Assembly (NCBI GenBank): GCA_020632635.1 | Contig: JACKFE010000001.1 | Coordinates: 868,001 to 932,000 of the forward strand | Length of the DNA stretch: 64,000 nt | Direction: 5' to 3' | Source of the DNA: Nitrospiraceae bacterium | GTDB lineage: Bacteria > Nitrospirota > Nitrospiria > Nitrospirales > UBA8639 | Shown: piece by piece, positions 17,718 through 26,693 of the stretch | Position numbering within the stretch: the first letter of the stretch is position 1 | Layout: each line of letters begins with the position of its first letter | Made by a program: the position numbers and the translations under genes | Notes under the pieces: generated by a model | What the model was told of the DNA's origin: nothing | The model's input: only the letters and a program-made list of their open reading frames with translations | The model's database searches: none

Positions 17718-19607
17718 TTACTGCCGAAAAAATTGCCGAAGCAACTGACTCCCTTCCTGGAGTAACTCCTGCATATCTTGCTTGTCCCCTTGCAAGGCCT
17801 TTTCAAGAGCTTGATTCACTCGCTGTTGCAACTGCGTCCCCAATGATTGAGTATTCAGCCTCAGCACCGGTGTCTGCACCGTTCCTTCTATGACAAATGG
17901 AATTGTTAATCGATCGCCAGTCATGGCAACCCTGGCTAACGGAAACCGTTGAATGACAGCTTTAGCGATTTTCTGTGGAAAAGAAAACTCCCCTTGCCCC
18001 TTCACCTTCTCGTCCCACCCGACCATTCCTGTGGCCTGCGCCAAAAAAGCCGGGCTCTCTATGGCGGCCAGTGTGATCTGAGCCCCGAGAGGATGCCCTT
18101 TTGCCTCAACCTGAACATGTGAAAAATCAGTAATCCCTGGTGTGTGTTCAAACAACCCTGGCATTCGAAGCGCCTCTTCCACCATGTGAAGCAAATCCAC
18201 TCCGGAAAGTTGGCCCTCGCCAATTGACAGGGTTAGGGGACCTGACCATTGCGGAGGAGTGGCGCCTCCCAAAGTCCCTTTAATCCTCCAGTGCAGATCT
18301 CCGACCCCTGTCATCACCACGCGAGAAGGGAATACGACAGCTTGAACCTGTTGCACGTCGAAATCCTGTAACCGGCCTCGCGCAGTAAAGGTCGGCCCCG
18401 TCCCGGATTTCTCCCAAGTTCCCTCGCCCTTCAGCCTGCCACGAAATACTTCTGCCTGAAAAACTGGAAAATCTACTCGACTGTCCTGAAGAACGGATTG
18501 GATCTCCACGCTTTTGAGAACAACCGGCTGAGTCCACGGATACTTCGGAAGAAAATCCTGAGTGGAAAGGGTGGAAGCCCTACCCCGAAGGTGAAGAGTC
18601 GAGAGGGTCCCTTCGCCCTCCAATTGAACAAGCCCATTCCCAAGATGAAGATTTGCTCGGACAGGATGAATAATAATATCCGCCAAAGATCCCCCCCTTG
18701 ACGGGTTTAAAATGGGGACCCTCAGGGAAGCCACAATATCGGAGAGATTCCCAGATTTGGGAATCGTCAGGCCTCCTGGAATGTCTCCGATCGCAACCTG
18801 TGGCACGCGCACCTCCGCCTCAAGAATACCCTTTATGAATTCCCCATTGGCCGACCAATTCACCCCGCCTATTTTCCCAGCGACCTGAATCTGGGGAAGA
18901 TCGAATGTGGGGTGGAGCGGCCCAAACTGGCCTTGGAAATTCACCGGAACGTTATTTGGCGACAATTTCCCCTCTGCTTGAACCGTGGCGATTTGTCCCC
19001 ATTCCACTGAGTCTGTCGTGATATTCAAATTGCTGAATGTGTAGAGGGAAGGCTCAACCGGTTTTCGGTCTTCAAGCGTGATCACCCCTCCCGACAGCGA
19101 AAGATTTTGAACGGCCAGCACACCCAGAAGCGGATTGACCATTCGAGACCCGAATGAATCTGATGCCCTTGTTGCCGATGACGTCGATACGGTCCCCATT
19201 GAACCAACGTTGAAAACGCCCTCTTTTGATCGCACCACGGCGATCTGAGGACTTTGAACCAGCATATGTTCGACCTTGATCTGCCTCTGCAACAGAGATT
19301 TCCATGAAATAGTGGCTTCTGCCTTAGGCACCACCAGAAATGGGGCCTCACGAAATGCCGGGTCATCAGCAATCCGAATATCTTCGACGTGAAGGCGCAA
19401 GACGGGAAAGAACCTTAACCGGACATCTCCTACAGTAATCTTACGTCCAATGGCATTTTCCAGGATGGGAAGATAGTGATCCCGATACCGATTCCAATCA
19501 ACAATGAATGGAAGAACTGCAATAAGCGCAAGCAATCCGGTAAGAAGACACAGGCCAACAATCATGGATTTCCGTTTTACTGACTTCAAAGACACGCCTA
19601 ACCACAT
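17718..19607 (-). CDS. AsmA-family envelope protein
   Basis: This 629-residue protein has one N-terminal membrane helix (MIVGLCLLTGLLALIAVLPF) and a long beta-rich periplasmic part. The N-terminal AsmA mark is present: DWNRYRDHYLPILENAIGRKI, then a run of DxRLRFFPVLRLHVEDIRIAD type strands. The C-terminal third (GEGQLSGVDLLHMVEEALR and the DRLTIPFVIEGTVQTP strand) also matches AsmA. The family is linked to lipid transport between membranes and outer-membrane assembly. The start is ATG 19607; an internal ATG at 19565 would remove 14 residues before the helix. Confidence 0.87.
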   Translation of the reverse strand: MWLGVSLKSVKRKSMIVGLCLLTGLLALIAVLPFIVDWNRYRDHYLPILENAIGRKITVGDVRLRFFPVLRLHVEDIRIADDPAFREAPFLVVPKAEATISWKSLLQRQIKVEHMLVQSPQIAVVRSKEGVFNVGSMGTVSTSSATRASDSFGSRMVNPLLGVLAVQNLSLSGGVITLEDRKPVEPSLYTFSNLNITTDSVEWGQIATVQAEGKLSPNNVPVNFQGQFGPLHPTFDLPQIQVAGKIGGVNWSANGEFIKGILEAEVRVPQVAIGDIPGGLTIPKSGNLSDIVASLRVPILNPSRGGSLADIIIHPVRANLHLGNGLVQLEGEGTLSTLHLRGRASTLSTQDFLPKYPWTQPVVLKSVEIQSVLQDSRVDFPVFQAEVFRGRLKGEGTWEKSGTGPTFTARGRLQDFDVQQVQAVVFPSRVVMTGVGDLHWRIKGTLGGATPPQWSGPLTLSIGEGQLSGVDLLHMVEEALRMPGLFEHTPGITDFSHVQVEAKGHPLGAQITLAAIESPAFLAQATGMVGWDEKVKGQGEFSFPQKIAKAVIQRFPLARVAMTGDRLTIPFVIEGTVQTPVLRLNTQSLGTQLQQRVNQALEKALQGDKQDMQELLQEGSQLLRQFFRQ

Positions 19608-19824
19608 CTTTCCGAGGGAATGCTGGCATCATATCACAGGCTTTCTTAGAGATGGGAAAGGGTGAAAAGATCGCGAGTTGGTCCGCATTGGACTTGTGCT
19701 GCGACATAACCCGATTAATGCTCTTGGCCCTCCTTTCGTCTCAGCCAGACCTGCCGCATTCTGATATCGACACCAGACATGCCATCAGGTATGTTCAGGG
19801 TTTCTCCACAGACCATTGCACGAC

Positions 19825-22686
19825 ATGATTGACCCCGCTCCATTGACTACTCCCCTTCCTCTTCGACACGTCCTCTTAGTGGATGCCTCGGGATTCATCT
19901 TTCGTGCGTTCCATGCCATTCAAATCCTGACGAGGCCGGATGGGACCCCGGTCAACGCAGTATATGGCTTCATCACCATGCTCATGAAGCTACTGGAGGA
20001 TATGCAGCCGGATCATATCGCCGTGATCTTCGATTCGGCCCGTAAAACCTTTCGCAACGACATCGCTCCCTCCTATAAAGCCAATCGCACGGATCCGCCG
20101 GATGAACTCGTCCCCCAATTTGAATTGGTACGAGAAGCCACCCGGGCCTTTAACTTAGACTGCATTGAATTGAACGGCTTTGAAGCAGACGATCTGATCG
20201 CCACGTACACTAAAGAAGCCCTGCAAGCAGGAGCCGATGTGACGATCGTCTCTTCCGACAAAGATTTGATGCAACTCGTCTCAGACCGCGTCTGCATGTG
20301 GGATTCCATCAAAAATCGCAAAATCGGCCCAGAGCAGGTTGTGGAAAAATTCGGCGTGCCTCCGGAAAAAGTGGTAGACGTTCAATCTCTGGCGGGTGAC
20401 TCCACGGACAATGTCCCCGGCGTACCAGGCATCGGCATCAAAACAGCCGCCCAACTGATTCAGGAATACGGGGACTTGGATACCCTGCTTACCCGGGCCA
20501 TTGAAATCAAGCAGAACAAGCGGCGGGAAAGTCTCATCGAACATGCTGACAAAGCTCGTCTTTCTCGCGAACTCGTCCGCTTGCGAGACGATGTGCCCCT
20601 AACCATTCCGCTCACCCAACTGGAACGCCGGCAACCGGATCTTGAACATCTTGAACGATTTCTCACGGAACAAGGCTTTAAATCCATCTTGGCTCGGCTG
20701 CACAGCCGACACCCGAAGGAGAAAGCACCCGTCTCGGCTCCCTCCATGACGGCCTCCCCTTCAGAGTCGGCACGACCTTCAACGCCAGCCCCATCGATGT
20801 CCTCACCACCAATCAAAGCTCGGTACGAACTGGTACAAACGGTGGAAGCCTTGGAACAGTGGGTGGCCGATGCCGTTCAACAAGGATTGGTAGCCATCGA
20901 TACAGAAACAACCTCGCTGGACCAAACCCAAGCTGAACTAGTGGGGATGTCCCTCTGCCTTCAACCCGGAAAGGCTTGCTATATTCCGTTGGGACATATC
21001 GCCCCAGGTTCAACATCCCCCTTGGATTTATTGGGACATGCCGACTCAACAGCAGGCCAACCCCGGCAAATTCCCTTCAACACCGCCCTGGACCGACTTC
21101 GTCCTCTCCTAGCCGATTCAGGAGTGCTCAAAGTTGGGCACAACATCAAATACGATATGGTGGTCTTGGAACGGTACGGAGTGCCGGTGAGGCCGGTGGA
21201 TGATTCCATGCTGCTGTCGTACGTCTTGGAAGGGGGACTTCATGGACATGGCATGGATGAATTGGCCCAACGATACCTGGGGCACACCACGATCACGTTT
21301 AAAGAAGTCGCAGGCATAGGAAAGTCCCAAGTGACCTTTGATCAAGTCCCCTTGGACAAGGCCCTGGACTATGCCGCAGAGGATGCGGAGGTCACCTTCC
21401 GGTTGCATCAAATGCTCAAACCGAGGCTGATCGAGGAGCATCTGGTCGCAGTGTACGAAACGCTCGAGCGCCCCCTGATTCCTGTGTTGACGGCCATGGA
21501 ACAACGGGGCATTAAGGTCGACGTGCCTCAACTGAAACAGGTCTCTCAGGAATTTGCCCAACGCCTCCATGATTTGGAACAGGAGATTCACCGATTAGCC
21601 GGAAAAACGTTCAATGTCGGCTCTCCCAAGCAATTAGGCGAAATCCTATTCGAAGATCTCAAACTTGGAGAAGGACAGAAAAGCAAAGCCGGCAGTTACG
21701 GTACCGGCGCAGACATTCTGGAATCCTTAGCTGCCCAAGGACATATCCTGCCCGAAAAGGTTTTAGAATGGCGGCATTTAGAAAAACTGCGCAGTACTTA
21801 CGCCGATGCCCTGCTTCACCAAATCAATCCGCACACGAACCGTGTGCATACATCTTACGCCATGGCCTCGGCGGCGACGGGACGCCTGTCTTCCACCGAT
21901 CCCAATTTGCAAAACATCCCCATCCGCACCGAAGAGGGCCGAAAAATCCGGAAAGCGTTCGTGGCCGAACCGGGACATCAACTCGTGTCATTGGACTATT
22001 CACAGATCGAATTACGGCTCCTGGCCCACATGGCTGATATCCCGGTGCTCAAACAAGCCTTTTGGGACGGACAGGATATTCACGCCCTCACCGCAAGTCA
22101 GGTCTTTGGCATACCCTTGGACCAACTGGACTCAGCCACACGACGAAAAGCCAAAGCCATTAACTTCGGCATTATTTACGGCATTAGCCCATTTGGGCTG
22201 GCCCGACAATTGGGGATCGAGCAATCCGAGGCAGCCTCTTATATCAAAACCTATTTTGAACGCTATCCCGGAATTCAAGAATACATGGAACGCACCAAAC
22301 AATTTTGCCGCGAACACGGATACGTGCAAACCCTGTTCGGCAGACGATGCCATGTGCCGGGCATCCATGACAAAAACCCGGCTCGCCGGAATTTCTCGGA
22401 ACGGGCAGCCATTAATGCCCCGTTGCAAGGCACCGCGGCCGACATCCTCAAACGAGCCATGATCCGCGTCCCCCCTGCCTTGACACAACATGGTCTCATG
22501 GAAAAAGCTCACATGCTCCTTACAGTCCATGACGAACTGTTATTCGAGGTACACGAATCAGTTATCAAGGAAACCGGTTCCTTGATCCAAACGGTGATGG
22601 AATCCGCCACGCTCCCAGCTGTCAAGCTTTCGATCCCTCTCACAGTGGATGTGGGGCAAGGCCATTCCTGGGATGCGGCACACTAA
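19825..22686 (+). CDS. polA: DNA polymerase I
   Basis: The 953-residue repair and Okazaki-fragment polymerase has all three domains. The 5'-3' exonuclease covers 1-290 (LLVDASGFIFRAFHA; SSDKDLMQLV; GDSTDNVPGVPGIG). The 3'-5' proofreading domain is intact: AIDTETT, HNIKYDMVV and YAAEDAEVTF near 350-520. The polymerase domain has motif A DYSQIELRLLAHM, motif B RRKAKAINFGIIYG and motif C VHDEL. A linker rich in Pro/Ser/Ala (about 295-330) joins the first two domains. ATG 19825 was chosen; TTG 19816 would add three residues. Confidence 0.97.
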   Translation: MIDPAPLTTPLPLRHVLLVDASGFIFRAFHAIQILTRPDGTPVNAVYGFITMLMKLLEDMQPDHIAVIFDSARKTFRNDIAPSYKANRTDPPDELVPQFELVREATRAFNLDCIELNGFEADDLIATYTKEALQAGADVTIVSSDKDLMQLVSDRVCMWDSIKNRKIGPEQVVEKFGVPPEKVVDVQSLAGDSTDNVPGVPGIGIKTAAQLIQEYGDLDTLLTRAIEIKQNKRRESLIEHADKARLSRELVRLRDDVPLTIPLTQLERRQPDLEHLERFLTEQGFKSILARLHSRHPKEKAPVSAPSMTASPSESARPSTPAPSMSSPPIKARYELVQTVEALEQWVADAVQQGLVAIDTETTSLDQTQAELVGMSLCLQPGKACYIPLGHIAPGSTSPLDLLGHADSTAGQPRQIPFNTALDRLRPLLADSGVLKVGHNIKYDMVVLERYGVPVRPVDDSMLLSYVLEGGLHGHGMDELAQRYLGHTTITFKEVAGIGKSQVTFDQVPLDKALDYAAEDAEVTFRLHQMLKPRLIEEHLVAVYETLERPLIPVLTAMEQRGIKVDVPQLKQVSQEFAQRLHDLEQEIHRLAGKTFNVGSPKQLGEILFEDLKLGEGQKSKAGSYGTGADILESLAAQGHILPEKVLEWRHLEKLRSTYADALLHQINPHTNRVHTSYAMASAATGRLSSTDPNLQNIPIRTEEGRKIRKAFVAEPGHQLVSLDYSQIELRLLAHMADIPVLKQAFWDGQDIHALTASQVFGIPLDQLDSATRRKAKAINFGIIYGISPFGLARQLGIEQSEAASYIKTYFERYPGIQEYMERTKQFCREHGYVQTLFGRRCHVPGIHDKNPARRNFSERAAINAPLQGTAADILKRAMIRVPPALTQHGLMEKAHMLLTVHDELLFEVHESVIKETGSLIQTVMESATLPAVKLSIPLTVDVGQGHSWDAAH

Positions 22687-22729
22687 TCATGGCCAACCAT
22701 CTCAGAAGAACACAAGACAGGAGAATATA

Positions 22730-23017
22730 ATGGAGAGACCAACCTATGGAGAACTGTTGAAACTCATGTGGTTTCTGGTGTGGCGCCATGTCGTCATTTT
22801 GGTCTTCGTGAGTATGACGATCGGATGGACGCTCCCAGTCATATTCAATACCACCATTTCCGATTCCTCTCAGTACCTGTTGGAAATCAGCATCTATGGG
22901 GCGCTGTTTTTTGGGATTACCCCCTTCATTCTGAAGACCTTATTCCAAAAAGAATTCCAAGGATTTCAAGTCATCTTTCAACGCACCCACGAAACCTCTA
23001 AAAATCCTGCCGCCTAG
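22730..23017 (+). CDS. Small two-helix membrane protein
   Basis: The 95-residue protein starts at ATG 22730 behind CAGGAGA and has two hydrophobic segments (residues about 20-40 and 52-72), with a Lys/Gln-rich cytosolic tail. I recognise no family. It sits between polA and xth with 43-bp and 32-bp gaps on the same strand, so it may be co-transcribed with DNA-repair genes. That neighbourhood does not by itself give a function. Confidence 0.65.
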   Translation: MERPTYGELLKLMWFLVWRHVVILVFVSMTIGWTLPVIFNTTISDSSQYLLEISIYGALFFGITPFILKTLFQKEFQGFQVIFQRTHETSKNPAA

Positions 23018-23049
23018 CCACTTCTTCTCGAAAACAATTCTGGATCACC

Positions 23050-23820
23050 ATGAAAATCGCCACCTGGAACGTCAACTCGATCAAAGTCAGAATCCCCCAC
23101 CTGATAGAATGGGTGACAGAAACGAGTCCTGACATCCTCCTGCTCCAGGAATTGAAAACCACCGATGAGCAATTCCCCCGCATGGCGATGGATGAACTGG
23201 GATACAATTTTGCCACCGTCGGCCAGAAAACCTATAACGGAGTGGCCATATTGGCTAAAGCCCCTATCGAAGTGGAACACACGGCCCTGCCCGGCGACGA
23301 TACCGATGAACAAGCCCGCTATGTGGAGGCCATTATTGGTCAGGTTCGAGTTGCCTCGATTTATTTACCCAACGGCAATCCGGTCGGAACCGAAAAGTTT
23401 TCATACAAACTCCAATGGATGGACCGCCTCATTACCCACGCCCGCTCGCTTCTTGCCCTGGAGGAGGCCGTCATTTTGGGCGGTGATTTTAATGTGTGTC
23501 CCACCGATCAGGATGTCTATGACCCGAAAGGGTTTGAGGAGGATGCCCTCTGCCGACTGGAATCCCGCAGCCGGTTTCGTGCCGTATGTCACCTGGGATT
23601 CACCGATGCCCTTCGAGCCTTTCATCCCGAACTCGGCTTGTACACATACTGGGATTACCAGGCCGGAAGATGGAATCGGGATGAAGGGTTGCGCATTGAC
23701 CATATCCTGCTCTCGCCACAGGCCGCTGACCATTTGACGGCATCAGGAGTAGACAGAGCCCCGCGTGGTAAGGAAAAGCCATCCGATCACACGCCCGTCT
23801 GGTGTGAACTGTCGCTCTAA
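23050..23820 (+). CDS. xth: Exodeoxyribonuclease III (AP endonuclease)
   Basis: This 256-residue enzyme of the EEP superfamily cuts DNA at abasic sites and digests 3' ends. The catalytic blocks are present in order: ATWNVNSIKVR (Asn), LLLQELKT (metal Glu), GDFNVCPTDQDVYDP (Asp/Asn), GLRIDHILLS and PSDHTPVW (catalytic Asp-His pair). Length is normal for the ExoIII/ExoA group. The start ATG 23050 lies 32 bp after the small membrane protein gene and downstream of polA, forming a base-excision-repair neighbourhood. Confidence 0.95.
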   Translation: MKIATWNVNSIKVRIPHLIEWVTETSPDILLLQELKTTDEQFPRMAMDELGYNFATVGQKTYNGVAILAKAPIEVEHTALPGDDTDEQARYVEAIIGQVRVASIYLPNGNPVGTEKFSYKLQWMDRLITHARSLLALEEAVILGGDFNVCPTDQDVYDPKGFEEDALCRLESRSRFRAVCHLGFTDALRAFHPELGLYTYWDYQAGRWNRDEGLRIDHILLSPQAADHLTASGVDRAPRGKEKPSDHTPVWCELSL

Positions 23821-24021
23821 CGTTCGTCCCCGACAAAGCGGCCAATACCTTGGGACAGAAATGGGTCGTGTTAGAAATGACATATCCCTGGGATTTTTTA
23901 TTTGATGGGTTCTCCTCATTTTTGTTAGCCTCTCTTGAAGAGACTTGTTGTCCTATTCCTCAATCGCAAAGAGTGGAACCTCTGATTCTCCCCTCCACGA
24001 CGTTTCCACACCGTTCAACAT

Positions 24022-25449
24022 ATGAATGCCATTAAATTCGGCACATCGGGATGGCGAGCCATTGTGGCGGATGATTTTACGGTCCGGAATATCCGAATCG
24101 TGTGCCAAGGTATCGCCCAATATCTTCGGCAACAAAAGATCGCCCAACAGGGCATTCTGATTGGATACGATGCTCGCTTTCTCGGGGAACATTTTGCCAA
24201 AGTCGTGGCTGAAGTGATGGCTGCCCACGGCATTCCCTGCCTGTTATGTGACCGGGATACCCCCACGCCGGCGATTTCCTATCATGTATTGACACGGAAA
24301 TTGGCCGGGGGCATTAACATTTCGGCCAGTCACCATCCGCCGGAATATAACGGCATTAAATTTACCCCCTCCTGGGGTGGCCCGGCACTCCCGGAAACCA
24401 CCAAAGCAATTGAATTGCGAATCTTGCCTTTGCTGCATGGCGAATTCATCAAATGGATTCCTTGGGAACGGGCCAAAGCCGAAGGGATGGTCCGCTCCTT
24501 CGATCCTCAACCTGAGTATCTGAAAAGCTTGGAACAGCATGTGGACCGGGATCGCATACGCAACGGACGCATTCGAATTGTCTTCGATCCGCTGTATGGC
24601 ACCACACGCAATTATTTAGACGAATTCCTGCGACAAGCCGGAGCTAAACTCGCGGTTCTCCATCATTGGCGAGACCCCTACTTTGGAGGACTACGACCGG
24701 AACCCACGGATGCCACACTTCACGATTTACAAGAGACCGTTCGAACGGAACGCGCTCATCTCGGTTTAGCCACCGATGGAGATGGGGACCGCTTCGGTGT
24801 GGTTGATACCGACGGCACCTATATCCCTGCCAATGACATCTTACCCGTCTTATTGGATTATCTGATTACAAGCCGGAGATGGACTGGCGCCGTGGCCCGT
24901 TCGGTAGCCACCACACACTTGATTGATGCAGTGGCCGCCCACCATGGGCTAGGTGTTCATGAAACCCCAGTCGGGTTTAAGTTTATCGGCGAACTCTTGG
25001 CGAAAGGGGAAGTCGTATTTGGGGGAGAAGAAAGTGCCGGGCTTTCCATTCACGGACATGTCCCGGAAAAAGACGGGATTTTAGCCGGAGCCCTCGTGGC
25101 GGAAATGGTGGCCTTTACCGGCAAGAGCATCCAGGAACTTCTGGCCGATGTCTGTCAACGGGTCGGGACCCGTCACAGTCAACGAACCGATCTGAGCACC
25201 AGCGACCCTATGCAGGACACCATCAAAAGAGTGGTCGATCACCCACCCACAACCTTTGCCGGAGATGAAGTCCGGCAGGTCAACAAAATGGATGGCTGTA
25301 AACTGATCCTCCAGGATGGTAGCTGGTTCCTCCTTCGCCCTTCAGGCACCGAACCGATCGTGCGGTGTTACGGGGAAGCCAAAAGCCCTGAACGCCTGAA
25401 AGAGATCATGGAAGCCGGCAATTCACTTCTCCACTCAGCCCGCACTTAA
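24022..25449 (+). CDS. Phosphoglucomutase/phosphomannomutase family protein
   Basis: This 475-residue alpha-D-phosphohexomutase has the four active-site elements: phosphoserine loop NISASHHPPEYNGIKF near residue 100, metal loop TDGDGDRFGV near 250, sugar loop GGEESAG near 335 and phosphate loop RPSGTEPIVRCYG near 440. It interconverts hexose-1- and hexose-6-phosphates; the HHPPEYNG loop variant fits bacterial glucose-specific or broad-specificity members rather than GlmM. It would supply glucose-1-phosphate for UDP-glucose, the substrate of Ugd at 7820. It appears to be a single gene. Confidence 0.92.
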   Translation: MNAIKFGTSGWRAIVADDFTVRNIRIVCQGIAQYLRQQKIAQQGILIGYDARFLGEHFAKVVAEVMAAHGIPCLLCDRDTPTPAISYHVLTRKLAGGINISASHHPPEYNGIKFTPSWGGPALPETTKAIELRILPLLHGEFIKWIPWERAKAEGMVRSFDPQPEYLKSLEQHVDRDRIRNGRIRIVFDPLYGTTRNYLDEFLRQAGAKLAVLHHWRDPYFGGLRPEPTDATLHDLQETVRTERAHLGLATDGDGDRFGVVDTDGTYIPANDILPVLLDYLITSRRWTGAVARSVATTHLIDAVAAHHGLGVHETPVGFKFIGELLAKGEVVFGGEESAGLSIHGHVPEKDGILAGALVAEMVAFTGKSIQELLADVCQRVGTRHSQRTDLSTSDPMQDTIKRVVDHPPTTFAGDEVRQVNKMDGCKLILQDGSWFLLRPSGTEPIVRCYGEAKSPERLKEIMEAGNSLLHSART

Positions 25450-25528
25450 GCTTGACCTCCCGCTCAACGCCCCTCCGTCCGTTCAAATTACGGAACTTAT
25501 CCTTTTTCGCCAGTCCTTGTAGGGCGGG

Positions 25529-25906
25529 CTAGGCCTCAACCTCTTCGGCGGCCTTCGCAATTTTTCTGGCGGTCGCCTTGGCGGAGCGTGCCAGGCGTTT
25601 TTCTTCAATTTTTTCTATTTCATGTTCAATGGCCAAAAAGGCCGCACGAATAGCCTCTTCAAAGGTTTTGGATTCTTTCCTGGCCGTGAGCACCCGTTTT
25701 CGTGGCAGAGTAATCACGATGAGCGCTTCGGCGTTATCGGCCCCTTTTTTGTGATGGGCATTTTTGGTGAGCGTCACACGGGCATGGGTCAGACGAACTT
25801 TGTCGGTTTCCAACGCTTCGACCCGCCGTTCAATCTCTTTTTTCCATCGGGGGGTCATGCCCACATTTCGGCTCTCAATTTTCAAATCCACAGTTTGTTC
25901 GGCCAT
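25529..25906 (-). CDS. HPF/RaiA-family ribosome-associated protein
   Basis: The 125-residue protein resembles the ribosome hibernation promoting factor (sigma-54 modulation/S30EA) domain: DLKIESRNVGMTPRWKKEIERRV, then strands RVTLTKN and ALIVITLPRKRVLTARKE and a helix FEEAIRAAFLAIEHEIEK. The tail is rich in Lys, Arg and Ala, fitting rRNA contact; there is no long HPF C-terminal dimerisation domain. The start ATG 25906 is set by AAGGAGTG 6 bp upstream; a TTG at 25924 would include that site in the coding sequence. It may inactivate idle ribosomes; other roles are possible. Confidence 0.8.
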   Translation of the reverse strand: MAEQTVDLKIESRNVGMTPRWKKEIERRVEALETDKVRLTHARVTLTKNAHHKKGADNAEALIVITLPRKRVLTARKESKTFEEAIRAAFLAIEHEIEKIEEKRLARSAKATARKIAKAAEEVEA

Positions 25907-26180
25907 AGACACTCCTTCATTCAATAATGCGGTGAAACTCTCATTGACGGCATTTTTTCACGGTATCGGCACCTCGCTTGAACCTCCCCACCCAGGGTGC
26001 TCCCCACTTGCATAGGCGCTGAGACAGTGTAAAAATTTCCTCGGGATCAGTCAAAGACTTTTTCGTCTAGTTGTAACATCTGGTGGACCATCCAGGACTG
26101 AAGTGATAAGTTGGGAAGAGTAAGGCCTCGCCTTCTTCTCAACCCGACCACTCTGGGTCGGAATACAAAGGAGGACGTGT

Positions 26181-26693
26181 ATGCCTGGGTTGAAGAGGAG
26201 GAGTCTTATGAAAGTCGGTTTGGTATTCGGCTTGGGAATGTTAGGAAAATCCTTGGGTATATCCTTAGCTGCGCCCACCCCCATCCCACCCGGTGACGCC
26301 GTGGGAAAAATCACGAAGTCCGATGAGGAATGGAAAGCCCAGCTCACGGACACCCAGTATCAAGTCTTACGACACGAAGCGACGGAACCTCCCTTTTCCA
26401 ATGAGTATCACAACAAGAAAGACAAGGGAACCTATCAGTGCGCGGGATGTGCCTTGCCCCTTTTCTCTTCAGACACGAAATTCGATAGTGGGACGGGGTG
26501 GCCAAGTTTTTGGCAACCGATTTCCGAAGCCGTGATTGAAACCAGAACCGATTGGAAGTTGATCTATCCGAGGACGGAGGTACACTGCGCCCGGTGTGGC
26601 GGACATCAAGGACACGTCTTTGATGACGGCCCTCCACCTACAGGTCTCCGGTATTGCATCAACTCGGCCGCACTGAAGTTTATTCCCGCTTAG
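26181..26693 (+). CDS. msrB: Exported peptide-methionine (R)-S-oxide reductase MsrB
   Basis: This 170-residue enzyme reduces methionine-R-sulfoxide in proteins. Residues 45-168 are a full MsrB domain: YQVLRHEATEPPFSNEY, zinc cysteines CAGC and CARCGGH, and catalytic Cys in GLRYCINSAAL. The N-terminus is unusual: MPGLKRRSLMKVG followed by a hydrophobic stretch and an Ala/Pro bridge, close to a twin-arginine signal, so the enzyme is probably periplasmic. An ATG eleven codons downstream lacks the RR pair. The stop overlaps by 4 bp the stop of the convergent regulator gene. Confidence 0.93.
   Translation: MPGLKRRSLMKVGLVFGLGMLGKSLGISLAAPTPIPPGDAVGKITKSDEEWKAQLTDTQYQVLRHEATEPPFSNEYHNKKDKGTYQCAGCALPLFSSDTKFDSGTGWPSFWQPISEAVIETRTDWKLIYPRTEVHCARCGGHQGHVFDDGPPPTGLRYCINSAALKFIPA

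Noticed and set aside
21806..22462. 218-codon plus-strand open frame inside polA
   Set aside because: It overlaps the polymerase motifs A and B in another frame; it is a shadow of polA with no ribosome site.
23165..23737. 190-codon open frame inside xth
   Set aside because: It lies in another frame of a clear ExoIII gene and its composition is rich in Trp, Pro and Met as expected of a shadow.
23850..24035. Small open frame before the phosphohexomutase
   Set aside because: No ribosome site and no conserved feature; it overlaps the mutase start.
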